64,000 nt of DNA from Salinibacterium sp. (lineage in GTDB: Bacteria; Actinomycetota; Actinomycetes; Actinomycetales; Microbacteriaceae), in NCBI GenBank assembly GCA_004297555.1, contig SCSV01000286.1, positions 1-64,000 on the forward strand, given 5' to 3'. This document shows, in pieces, positions 9,819 to 18,226 of the stretch. The notes beneath the pieces are model-generated. The model made no database searches. It saw only the letters and a list, made by a program, of their open reading frames with translations, and was not told the DNA's origin. The position numbers were made by a program, and so were the translations under genes. The first letter of the stretch is position 1. The number at the start of each line of letters is the position of its first letter.

Positions 9819-10459
9819 TCGATACGCTCCACTCCCACGGTGTGAATCAACGACGGCTGCCACTCGAAGCCGCAGCCGCGCTTGAGCAGCTCGACCAGCA
9901 GCATCGTGCACGGCTCTGGACAGTGCTCGTAGTGTCCACTCATCGGGACGTGCTCGCTGCACCAGCCTCGAACGCGCCCATCAAAGCGTTCAACGTGCGT
10001 GACGGGTTCAGTGCAGCTTCCGTAATCGCACGTGATGCTGTCGACACACCGGTGCGTTTTGTGTGGCCGCGTTGCCCATTCTCCTCGGTCGACGTGCTGC
10101 AGCTTGCACTCCGGGCACGCGATGACAATGGGTATCGGGGGCTCTTTCGAGCCCGGCTTGCAGTGAACGCATTCGCAGATGCACTTGACGACGTCAACAG
10201 CTCCAACGTCGGGGCGCACAGGACGACACGAGGGACACGTCTGGTACTGCAGGATGTCGAAGTTGCTCTGGCAGGTCGAGCAGTAGCCGATGGGACCAGC
10301 CTGAGCACGGCGCTCAGCGCGCAGCTTCTCGCGTGCCGGCCCAGGCGGGAGGCCCCAGTAGCCACAGAAAGCGCAGACTCCGGCGCTCAGTCCTGGGTCT
10401 TCGCCCCTCGGTTCCTCACCGCATCTGTTACAGACCATGACGGTGCGAGTCACGGGCAT
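9815..10459 (-). CDS. Cys-rich multi-zinc-ribbon protein
   Basis: About 21 Cys in 214 aa, many CxxC pairs; contains CPECKLQHVDRGEWATRPHKTHRC, a motif known from phage proteins. Confidence 0.6.
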   Translation of the reverse strand: MPVTRTVMVCNRCGEEPRGEDPGLSAGVCAFCGYWGLPPGPAREKLRAERRAQAGPIGYCSTCQSNFDILQYQTCPSCRPVRPDVGAVDVVKCICECVHCKPGSKEPPIPIVIACPECKLQHVDRGEWATRPHKTHRCVDSITCDYGSCTEPVTHVERFDGRVRGWCSEHVPMSGHYEHCPEPCTMLLVELLKRGCGFEWQPSLIHTVGVERIE

Positions 10460-10677
10460 CCACGCTGGATGGTGTCGAGGGTCTTCTGCAGCAGGTGAGC
10501 ATGCGTCGCAAGCTCAGTACGGAGTTGAGACTTGTTCTTCACGTCGCTCAGCTCCAGCAACGCGGCCGCCTCGTCGCGCACGTGCTTGAAGAGGTTCTCC
10601 AGCACCTGGGCGCGCTCCTTCCTGCTCTGCGCAGGAGGAACGGCTCCATCGAACTTCACGCGTGGAGGGCTCATCAC
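10450..10677 (-). CDS. Hypothetical small protein
   Basis: Overlaps both neighbours. Confidence 0.4.
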   Translation of the reverse strand: MMSPPRVKFDGAVPPAQSRKERAQVLENLFKHVRDEAAALLELSDVKNKSQLRTELATHAHLLQKTLDTIQRGCP

Positions 10678-10880
10678 TTAACTCGTTCCAAATGGGTCGC
10701 GTAGACCACCGGGAAGATGATGGAGAACCCCATCGCGGTGAGGACACACACAGGGGCATAGACGTCGTACGCGATGGTCGTGCGCGCGAACATCTCGATG
10801 ATGCGAAGGGCGATACCGCCGACAACGGTCCCGGTGAGGAGACCCAAGGCCACCGAGAAGATGTACATCAGCTCTCTCAT
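10674..10880 (-). CDS. Small membrane protein
   Basis: Two hydrophobic segments: YIFSVALGLLTGTVVGGIAL and YAPVCVLTAMGFSIIFPVV. Confidence 0.45.
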   Translation of the reverse strand: MRELMYIFSVALGLLTGTVVGGIALRIIEMFARTTIAYDVYAPVCVLTAMGFSIIFPVVYATHLERVK

Positions 10881-10887
10881 TCAACCC

Positions 10888-11076
10888 TCAATCTTTTCTC
10901 TCCGCCCGATTGGTGTAGAGCCAGACCACGAGGGCGGCCAACGTGCTGAGCACCTTGGTGATGAGCAGGTGGTGGCATCCGGTGTTCTGGATGTCCAGCT
11001 CTACGGCAACGAGGTGTGTGCCGATGGCGATGCCGAGAAAGAGCAACCGCGCGAGACGGGCGTCGACCGAGTTCAC
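10888..11076 (-). CDS. Small membrane protein
   Basis: GTG start overlaps the Nudix stop (GTGA); two hydrophobic stretches. Confidence 0.4.
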   Translation of the reverse strand: MNSVDARLARLLFLGIAIGTHLVAVELDIQNTGCHHLLITKVLSTLAALVVWLYTNRAERKD

Positions 11077-11774
11077 TGTGGCTGCCCCCAGGTGAGCCAC
11101 CGACCGATGGCGATTTCGGTGCCGGGCGTCACTGGCCGCGGAGGGATGCGATGGTCGAAGCACTCCCACGGGGTGTGCTTCTCGGGCTCGGTGCACATCG
11201 GCGGCTCATGGTCTCGCAGGTGGAGAAGAAAGTACTCAAGCACCGCGCGCGTACCGTTCGGCCGAACGTGGTGCGACGGAGGACCGAACGGGATGAAGCG
11301 CTCGGGGTCGGCGGTGATGGCCATCTCTTCTTTGATTTCTCGAACTGCAGCCTGCAGTGCAGTCTCGCCGGGTTCGATGTGCCCCCCTGGCGTGGCCCAC
11401 TGTCCATGGAAAATCAAAGGCGGCTTGCGCTTCATCAGCCACATGCCGGCAGAGGAGGTGACGTGCACGATGACTGCGCGGGCGGGCTTGTCCAGCTCGG
11501 CACGCGCGAGCCGCTCGATACCGATGGCGGTGAAGCGTGCCTCGATTTCCTTCACGCTGAAGCGTCGGAAGTCGATGCCGCATGCGGCGCACTGCATCTC
11601 GCCGTCGTCGCCGTAGAGCACGCCCGCGTGCTGCGCGTCGTGGCGCAGCCAGAGCATGTAGCGGAGCTTCATGTTGTCGTCAGTGAGCGTACCGATGGTC
11701 GCGGCCCGTGCGCAGATGGGGCATTTCTCACGAAGCTCGTCGTGGAACTCGCACTTCGTCATGTCACGCATCAC
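11073..11774 (-). CDS. Nudix hydrolase with N-terminal Cys motifs
   Basis: GGHIEPGETALQAAVREIKEEMAI matches the Nudix box GX5EX7REUXEEXGU. Confidence 0.8.
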   Translation of the reverse strand: MMRDMTKCEFHDELREKCPICARAATIGTLTDDNMKLRYMLWLRHDAQHAGVLYGDDGEMQCAACGIDFRRFSVKEIEARFTAIGIERLARAELDKPARAVIVHVTSSAGMWLMKRKPPLIFHGQWATPGGHIEPGETALQAAVREIKEEMAITADPERFIPFGPPSHHVRPNGTRAVLEYFLLHLRDHEPPMCTEPEKHTPWECFDHRIPPRPVTPGTEIAIGRWLTWGQPQ

Positions 11775-13432
11775 GCCACCTCGGGATGGTTCTTCTGCGC
11801 CAGCACCGGGTTGATGTAGTACTGGTCAGTGTCTTCGTCGTCCTTCACGAAGATGCCTCGGCCCACGAGGTCGCGGACGTAGTTGTTCGCGCCGCCGGTG
11901 TTCGGCGCCATGCCGACCTTCTCCTGGATGGTCTCCTTCATCAGCGGGCCGTGCACGCGCACGACCTCGACCATGTCCTTCATCTTGCCGACGATGTTCG
12001 AGCCGTGGCGGACGAGAGCATCGTCGAGCGTGCGCGAGTAGAGCTTGTCGCCCGGCGCGAGCTTCATGCCCTCAGCGGTGAGCTGCAGCTGGCCGTCGGC
12101 GTTAGGCACGATGAGACCCACGGCCTTCATGTCGCGCACGTAGTTGTTGTAGCCACCCGTGCCCGGCTTCATGCCGATGACGGTGGCGAGGTCGTCAGCG
12201 GATAGAGGACCGGCGTAGAGCGCCGCGAGGATATCGTGCATCTTCCCCACGAGCTTGAAGCCGTTCTGCACGCTGTTGACCTGCTTGCCGGCGTGCTCGC
12301 CGACGCTCTTGTCGAGACCGCGCACCGCGCGCTGCATCTCCTTCGCCTTGGACGCACGAAGCTTCTCGTACTTATCCTGCAGTGCAATGTACTCGGGCAC
12401 GGCCTCTGCGCGCGTCGTCTGCGTCTTAGCGTGGAGGACCTTCGCCAGCTCACCCTTCAACCGCTCATTCTCCTCGCGCAGGAGCTTCGGGTCGTTCGCC
12501 TTCGCGGCTTCGAGCGCCTCGGTTAGAGCGCCCTTCAGCTTCTCGACATCGACCGTGCGAAGCGCAGGAGTCCTCTTCGTCTTGCCGCCGAACTCCGGCG
12601 TGTCGGACGAGTCGAACGTGCACTTTGCGTGGACGCGAACGACTTCGCAGACCTTGAGCAGGCGCCGGCTCGCCAGGATGCACTGACCAGTTTCGAGTCG
12701 TGGCAGAGCCCCCTCGATGGTGATGTCGCGCTCGTTGTGAAAGTCAAAGCGCGCCTCTGAGACGTTCGAGTCGAACCACTCGGAGATGGCTTTGCGCTCG
12801 TGCTTCGCACTACAGGCGAACGCGAACACCACCTCGGCGTTGTTGAGACAGCGCTTGTGAATCGACTGTGGGAACTGCGAAATCATCGACGAGCCAACGC
12901 CGCGCTGCCGCCCAATGCGAATGAGCCGCTCGATGCGGTTCAGCAGCGTTGCCGCTTTCGGCTCTGGGGCTCGGTCCTGCGGAATGAAGAGGTGACACTC
13001 TTCCCAGAAGACGTGGAGCGGGTTCCGGTTTCGCTTCTTCAGCTGCCACAGTGCCTCGGCGAAGTCGATGAGGAACTCGGTCTGCTGGCCCAACGTGAAG
13101 TCGGAGATGTCGAGCACCGAGGAGATGCCGCTCGTGACGATGGTCTCGGCGATGACCGCACCCATCTTCGACGTGACGGGGAAGTCGGCATGGTCGCCAC
13201 CGAACACGTAGACCGGGTAGCCGCCCTTCTTCCCATCAGCGCCGATGCGAAGGCCGTAGCCGATGCCCACCGGGTCCACGTAGACGAGCTGCGCGCCGGC
13301 CTCGAGAAACTCTTCGGCGACCTTGGTGGCGGCGTAGCTCTTGCCGGTGCCGCTCATGCCGAGGAAGGCGACGCGTTCGGTGACGAGCTTGAAGGGGAGG
13401 TGCACCTTGGTGCAGACGTTGAAGTGCTTCAT
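11771..13432 (-). CDS. HerA/DUF87-like ATPase with coiled coil and duplicated C-terminal winged-helix-like units
   Basis: Walker A GMSGTGKS; VFWEECHLFIP; repeated C-terminal GTGGYNNYVRDMKAVGLI / NTGGANNYVRDLVGRGIF. Start at MKHFNV. Confidence 0.75.
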   Translation of the reverse strand: MKHFNVCTKVHLPFKLVTERVAFLGMSGTGKSYAATKVAEEFLEAGAQLVYVDPVGIGYGLRIGADGKKGGYPVYVFGGDHADFPVTSKMGAVIAETIVTSGISSVLDISDFTLGQQTEFLIDFAEALWQLKKRNRNPLHVFWEECHLFIPQDRAPEPKAATLLNRIERLIRIGRQRGVGSSMISQFPQSIHKRCLNNAEVVFAFACSAKHERKAISEWFDSNVSEARFDFHNERDITIEGALPRLETGQCILASRRLLKVCEVVRVHAKCTFDSSDTPEFGGKTKRTPALRTVDVEKLKGALTEALEAAKANDPKLLREENERLKGELAKVLHAKTQTTRAEAVPEYIALQDKYEKLRASKAKEMQRAVRGLDKSVGEHAGKQVNSVQNGFKLVGKMHDILAALYAGPLSADDLATVIGMKPGTGGYNNYVRDMKAVGLIVPNADGQLQLTAEGMKLAPGDKLYSRTLDDALVRHGSNIVGKMKDMVEVVRVHGPLMKETIQEKVGMAPNTGGANNYVRDLVGRGIFVKDDEDTDQYYINPVLAQKNHPEVA

Positions 13433-13656
13433 GTGATGCGCTCCTTGCGTGACTTGAGCAGCCCACGACGAGCGAGGTCCTTTCGGACTTTCTGGGCGAC
13501 TCTGAGTGACGCTCCAGTTTCTCGCATGGATTCGAGAATGGTCAGCGTCGGGTCCCGCTCCCACGCCGCTACGAGCTGCGCACGAAAGGTGAAAGGGTCA
13601 CCGGGGCGGGTGACGCGAGACTTGGGGCGCGGGGCGAAGCTCACTGCTCCGGCCAT
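13429..13656 (-). CDS. Hypothetical small protein, HTH-like
   Basis: TILESMRETGASLRVAQKVRKDLARRGLL; overlaps neighbours. Confidence 0.35.
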   Translation of the reverse strand: MAGAVSFAPRPKSRVTRPGDPFTFRAQLVAAWERDPTLTILESMRETGASLRVAQKVRKDLARRGLLKSRKERIT

Positions 13657-13841
13657 CCTCCCCGAGGCGCAAAGGCCGCCCAGGGCTTCATCTGCTTCTT
13701 CTTCACCTTCTTGCCCTTCACCAGAACGTCCTTGCACAGCTTCACGACCTTGTCGGCGGTGAGACGAGAGCTGCCGCCGTTGACGAGGAAGTCGTTGATG
13801 GTGGTCTCCACCGCCACTTCGAGCTTCGCTTGCGCGTTCAT
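13641..13841 (-). CDS. Hypothetical small protein
   Basis: Overlaps neighbours in the operon. Confidence 0.4.
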   Translation of the reverse strand: MNAQAKLEVAVETTINDFLVNGGSSRLTADKVVKLCKDVLVKGKKVKKKQMKPWAAFAPRGGWPEQ

Positions 13842-14161
13842 TTGTCGCTCTTCTTCGCTTCCTTGAACATCTTGTGCTCGTTGCGGAAGTAGATGCAGGC
13901 CACGATGAAGTCGTAGCGATACGCGCTCATCTCCTCCGACGGGTTCATGTTGCCGAACACGACTTTGGGCACCGACGTCACGCGGTCGATGCGCACGTCG
14001 TGGGTACCCCCACGGTGATGCCCATAATCGTCCCGTCGGTAGAGCTTCGTGTCCTTCATGAAGTGGTTACCGACCTGCTCGTCGAGCCACTTGTCGGCGA
14101 CCTCCTCGACCTCGGATGTGGAGAGTTCGAGTTGCTCGCTCCGGGTGATGGTGATGTTCAT
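13838..14161 (-). CDS. Hypothetical protein
   Basis: MNITITRSEQLELS start; 4-nt overlap with thyX end. Confidence 0.45.
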   Translation of the reverse strand: MNITITRSEQLELSTSEVEEVADKWLDEQVGNHFMKDTKLYRRDDYGHHRGGTHDVRIDRVTSVPKVVFGNMNPSEEMSAYRYDFIVACIYFRNEHKMFKEAKKSDK

Positions 14162-15108
14162 CGCGTGAGCCTCTTCATGAGCGCCTTGGCCTCGTCGCTC
14201 CACTGCGGCGAGGAGTCGGTCGGGCCGGCACAGTTGCTCAGGATGCCCCTGAGCAGCATGGTCTCGCTCCTCGACAGCCGCACCGCGTACTTGGTGTACT
14301 CCTCGTAGAGCGCGTACCAGCGCGGAAACAAAGCTTGCGTGAACGCAGCCTGCGCGCGGGCGTACTCCTGGGTGATGCCCTGCGCGTGGCTGTCATCGCG
14401 GAGCCCCAGCATGTGCAGGTCCATTCGCAGGTTCATCTGAATCATGCAGACGGAGTAGATGGTGTTGGGAAGGACCATGCGCGCGGTCTCGGGCGCGATG
14501 CCGTCTTTGAGCGCCTGCTCATACTCACGGTAGGCGGACTTCTGCTCATCTTCGAGAGAGACGAGGAAATTCCCAGCGGCGTGAGGATGCAGCGCACCCT
14601 CGCTGCCCTGCTTGTTCGTTTTCGACTGCCCAAGCACCTCTTCGAGCTTCGGCGCGTAGAAGTCGTTGGGCAGCTGCATGTAGCGCGCGGACGCCTCGTT
14701 GTAGCTCGCGGCTCTGTGTCGATGGAGCTGACGGAAGACGAAGATGGGCGCTTTCCAGAGCGTGCGGATGACCGGCATCTCGGCCGGCGTCTCGTGGCGG
14801 TTCTTGTACATGTACTCGAGGATGCCGTGGTCGCCACGGGGGTAGGGCTTCCACTGGTGGTCACAAAACTGTGACCCTCCAGTTCTAGCGTCTCCTGCAT
14901 CCCGAACAGCCCCACACCCTTCACAGCGCTCGTACGGCTCCCAGCTGATGAAACCTTTGCCGGTGGAAGTCCGAGCCGCCTCGACGATGGTCTCATCGGA
15001 GCCCATGTGGTCGAGGTACTGCACGAAACCGTGTGGCGCGATGTCAATGCGACTGGGGACCGGGCGGTAGATGGTCTCGGCGACAGGTTCGAGTCGAACT
15101 GTCTTCAT
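14158..15108 (-). CDS. thyX: FAD-dependent thymidylate synthase ThyX with CxxC...CxxH insertion
   Basis: RHRAASYNEASARY = ThyX motif RHRxxSxNExSxRY; QSKTNKQG; inserted CEGCGAVRDAGDARTGGSQFCDH. Confidence 0.92.
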   Translation of the reverse strand: MKTVRLEPVAETIYRPVPSRIDIAPHGFVQYLDHMGSDETIVEAARTSTGKGFISWEPYERCEGCGAVRDAGDARTGGSQFCDHQWKPYPRGDHGILEYMYKNRHETPAEMPVIRTLWKAPIFVFRQLHRHRAASYNEASARYMQLPNDFYAPKLEEVLGQSKTNKQGSEGALHPHAAGNFLVSLEDEQKSAYREYEQALKDGIAPETARMVLPNTIYSVCMIQMNLRMDLHMLGLRDDSHAQGITQEYARAQAAFTQALFPRWYALYEEYTKYAVRLSRSETMLLRGILSNCAGPTDSSPQWSDEAKALMKRLTR

Positions 15109-15314
15109 CGTGGTAGTTCCTTCGGCAGTGGCGAGAGGTCGTGCCAGTACTGCAGGTCTCTGCACTTCTGGTCACTACCGGCGTAGCTCCATCGGTCGTT
15201 CATGAACTGCACGAGCACGGTCTCCCAGACCGGCGTGGTGGTACCAAACGTCAACGGACGCAAGCCGACAACGATACGAGAATGAGTCGGGGGTATGGTT
15301 TGCGGAAACCACAT
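15105..15314 (-). CDS. Hypothetical protein (DUF551-like?)
   Basis: MWFPQTIPPTHSRIVVGLRP...VQFMNDRWSY; overlaps neighbours. Confidence 0.35.
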   Translation of the reverse strand: MWFPQTIPPTHSRIVVGLRPLTFGTTTPVWETVLVQFMNDRWSYAGSDQKCRDLQYWHDLSPLPKELPR

Positions 15315-15661
15315 CACAGCCACCACAGAACGACGAGCTTGCCGGTAACGACAGTCACTACCGACAGAATGACGCTCGCCGTAGAGACGATGAACGTTCG
15401 ATTGAATGCCCCCTTGTACCTCTCGTCTTCTTTGGCGGTCTGAATCTGGTGAGTCAAGAGCCCGGTCAGCAACGCGAGACCGAACGCGGCTGCGTAGCTC
15501 AACAGCGGCAGGCCGAAAACCGGCACCACGAACCAGCCCCAAAGCTTCGCGACCGCCCACCCGCGAACGAGCGCCGTGACGACACTGAGCGGGATGGAGA
15601 CGACCACGGCTCCCAGAGTGCGCGCCAACGAATTCTCGTCAGCATCATCTTCTCGTGCCAT
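15314..15661 (-). CDS. Membrane protein
   Basis: Several hydrophobic segments (LGAVVVSIPLSVVTALV, YAAAFGLALLTGLL, VILSVVTVVTG). Confidence 0.45.
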   Translation of the reverse strand: MAREDDADENSLARTLGAVVVSIPLSVVTALVRGWAVAKLWGWFVVPVFGLPLLSYAAAFGLALLTGLLTHQIQTAKEDERYKGAFNRTFIVSTASVILSVVTVVTGKLVVLWWL

Positions 15662-15662
15662 T

Positions 15663-16391
15663 TCAGCGTCCTCCGACGGCGAGACCGTCCTCTTCATAGA
15701 TTTCGAGCCCGTCGATGTGACGCACCTTCGAAGCGATGGCAGCGCGCACCATCTTCTCGTTCAGCTCCAGGTACTCGCGCGGCACCTTCTTGATGTTCAC
15801 CAACCTGAACGTCCAGCGCTTGCGGCTCGCGACCTGGGCGTACTTCACATTTGACGCGGCTGCTGCCACGGCAGCACTCGCCTGGACAACGCGCGCCGGG
15901 GTCTGCACGGTGACCGCCTCGGTGGCGTGCTCCAATGCGGCCTGCATGTCACCAGCAGCTGCCGCTTCATCAGCCTTCCGTGCCGCCTCCAGTCTCAGGC
16001 GTTCTGCAGCAGCAGCCGCTTCGCGCTTGTAGCCGATGAGGTTCTGCCGGAGCGTAGTCTCCAATGCGGCGAGTTTTTGAGTCGCTGGTGCGAACACATC
16101 CCGCGCGGCCTTGAGCGCTGCGTTCAGGGGTTTGGTGATGGTCTCGAGCTTCTCCTTCACCACCTTCTGTGCCGCGACCACCTCGACGAGCATCGAGGCC
16201 GCCTTTTGTTCGGTGACGGCATCGGTGATTTTCAGGAGCTGCGCCTGAGCGGCCAGCGACGTCACCCGAGGCTGCACGAGAGAGAGCGCAGCCGTTGGCT
16301 CTTCGTGCTGGATGGTGGAGATGGAAAGCGGCTTCGCATCCACAGTGGCCGTAGAGGCTTTCACCGGCGTCTTCTTCGCGCGTGCAGGCAT
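15663..16391 (-). CDS. Conserved phage protein, coiled-coil with WTF..VPREYL C-terminal domain
   Basis: KRWTFRLVNIKKVPREYLELNEKMVRAAI..GLEIYEED, a C-terminus familiar from phage/prophage proteins; SD AGGAGG upstream. Confidence 0.55.
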   Translation of the reverse strand: MPARAKKTPVKASTATVDAKPLSISTIQHEEPTAALSLVQPRVTSLAAQAQLLKITDAVTEQKAASMLVEVVAAQKVVKEKLETITKPLNAALKAARDVFAPATQKLAALETTLRQNLIGYKREAAAAAERLRLEAARKADEAAAAGDMQAALEHATEAVTVQTPARVVQASAAVAAAASNVKYAQVASRKRWTFRLVNIKKVPREYLELNEKMVRAAIASKVRHIDGLEIYEEDGLAVGGR

Positions 16392-16405
16392 CTCTGCCCT
16401 CCTGG

Positions 16406-16424
16406 TGTCACCTTCTACGTTACA
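16406..16424. promoter_or_regulatory. TGTCAC-N7-GTTACA palindrome
   Basis: TGTCACCTTCTACGTTACA, 15 nt upstream of the start at 16391 (-). Confidence 0.6.
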
Positions 16425-16466
16425 GTCGTGTACCGCGTCAACAGCGAACTTCGAAGAATCGACGTT

Positions 16467-17147
16467 TCAGAACGGCAGGTCGTCATCAGCGAGAGCGACA
16501 GCCGACACGCCAACGTGCTTGTCGGTCAGCTCATACACCGGCGGGTGGTACTTCCAGCGCAGCCGCTTGTAGCTGACGTGACCGCCGCCGTTCTTCCGCA
16601 CCAGCTCCGCCATCGCGCGCTCCTTCTCTTCGATGAACTTGAGCCCTTCGACCGGGTCGATGTTGATGCGCTCGCGTCCGACCTCGTTCGCGTACTCGAT
16701 GCAGTTGAACGTGCCACCGAACAAGTCTCCATTCCACAGCGAGCAGAGCAGCGTGCAGTCGTCGACGACTGCCTCGTTGCGCTTCTGCATCTTCCACGGC
16801 GCGTAGCCGGGCGAGCAGATGGTCTTCACCACCTTCGCGCTCTGCAGCATCAACCAGTAGAGCTGCCTCGACTCGCTCCACCAGCGTGACTCCTGACCCT
16901 CGAACGGGATGTACGCCCAGAGGTCCGCTCCCATGCCGAGTGCGACTTGCCCAGCCCATTGGTCCCACCCGAGCGCCATGCCGGAGATGACGACGGCGGG
17001 CTTCACCTTGCGCATCACCTTCGCGAACTCACGCTGGCACCAGTCCTTGATGGGCGCGCGCGTCTCGTAGGCGTTGTCGCCGAGCTTATCCGGCCGGTGA
17101 CCGGTCAGCCCGAGAATGACGCGCTTCTTGCGGTTGCACCTTCGCAT
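16467..17147 (-). CDS. SLOG superfamily (DUF1273-like) protein
   Basis: LGLTGHRPDKL..VISGMALGWDQWAGQVALGMG matches GHRP and GxAxGxD.xA motifs. Confidence 0.7.
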   Translation of the reverse strand: MRRCNRKKRVILGLTGHRPDKLGDNAYETRAPIKDWCQREFAKVMRKVKPAVVISGMALGWDQWAGQVALGMGADLWAYIPFEGQESRWWSESRQLYWLMLQSAKVVKTICSPGYAPWKMQKRNEAVVDDCTLLCSLWNGDLFGGTFNCIEYANEVGRERINIDPVEGLKFIEEKERAMAELVRKNGGGHVSYKRLRWKYHPPVYELTDKHVGVSAVALADDDLPF

Positions 17148-17983
17148 CAGTCGTAGTTCTCGAGTCCGTTGCTGAAGCCGAGCGCGTTGAGCTTGTGCTT
17201 GGCAAGACGGGTCAGCGTCGGTAGGTCGCGGTCGTTGCGCAGCAGCGTGCCCCACCAGTACTGAGGGATGAGGTCGAGCGACGTCTCGCTCGCGTGGTCG
17301 CCGGCCTTGCCCGCCGTGGAAGGTCTGTCCACGTAGATGCTCTTCGCGCCCACGCGCGCTCCTATGAGCAGCTCGTTCGGGAAGCGGCAGTCGTCGATGG
17401 CCGCCATCTTCGGGAGCATGTACTTGCCCTGCTCCGTCTTCACGAGCCCACCGGGCTGTGTGTAGCTGAACTCACCGGTGAGCACCTTGAACGCGGTCTC
17501 CATGCCGTAGTTGCCCCAGCAGTCGGGATTGATGCTACGGCCGCACTCGGTGCCGAGCGTCTGCAGTGCGTGGCGGCAGGTGAAGGGGTGCGCCGGAGAG
17601 TCGGTGGAGCCGTTCACCCACCTCCATTCGCTCCAGCACCACCCGGCCACGATTCCCATCGAGCCCGGCACTCCGACACCGCCGAACACGGGAGCGAGGT
17701 GCTCGTTGAACGCCTCGGCGAACTGCTTCGAGTGCTCCCAGCAGTCCCAGTGCGACGTGTTCGGCATCTCCTTGAAGAACTCCGGCGTCTCGATGGCCTC
17801 GTCGCGCTTCGCCGTGGAGCCCCACAGGTTGTCGAACGGCATGCCGAGCGCAGCAGCGAAGCGCTTCATCGGAGCGGCGAAGGAGATGACGACCGCGCCG
17901 AGCTGCTCCTCCGCGACCTTCGCCACAGTGCTCTTGCCGCTCTCCTTCTTGCCGCCAATCAACAGGATGGGTGTACCGTTCAT
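17147..17983 (-). CDS. Deoxynucleoside monophosphate kinase-like P-loop protein
   Basis: LLIGGKKESGKSTVAKVAEE; ISFAAPMKRFAAALG. Confidence 0.65.
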   Translation of the reverse strand: MNGTPILLIGGKKESGKSTVAKVAEEQLGAVVISFAAPMKRFAAALGMPFDNLWGSTAKRDEAIETPEFFKEMPNTSHWDCWEHSKQFAEAFNEHLAPVFGGVGVPGSMGIVAGWCWSEWRWVNGSTDSPAHPFTCRHALQTLGTECGRSINPDCWGNYGMETAFKVLTGEFSYTQPGGLVKTEQGKYMLPKMAAIDDCRFPNELLIGARVGAKSIYVDRPSTAGKAGDHASETSLDLIPQYWWGTLLRNDRDLPTLTRLAKHKLNALGFSNGLENYD

Positions 17984-18204
17984 GACGACACTTCCATGTT
18001 CTCGACGAGCCCGAGGAAGTCGTCCACCGAGATGCAGAGGTCCGTCACGGCCTGCTTGCGCGCGGCGATGTACGCGTTGGCCCCGTCGTTGTAGCCCTTC
18101 GTGTACGCCCCCATCTGCGAGGAGGCGCCGTCACCGGACGCGCCGGCCCGCCAGCCGCTGATGTACAGCTTGAGGTTCTCCACCTTCGACACTTCGTTCG
18201 GCAT
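17980..18204 (-). CDS. Hypothetical protein
   Basis: MPNEVSKVENLKLYISGWRAG...; 4-nt overlap. Confidence 0.4.
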   Translation of the reverse strand: MPNEVSKVENLKLYISGWRAGASGDGASSQMGAYTKGYNDGANAYIAARKQAVTDLCISVDDFLGLVENMEVSS

Positions 18205-18226
18205 GTGCAGGACTCCTTTTTGATGG

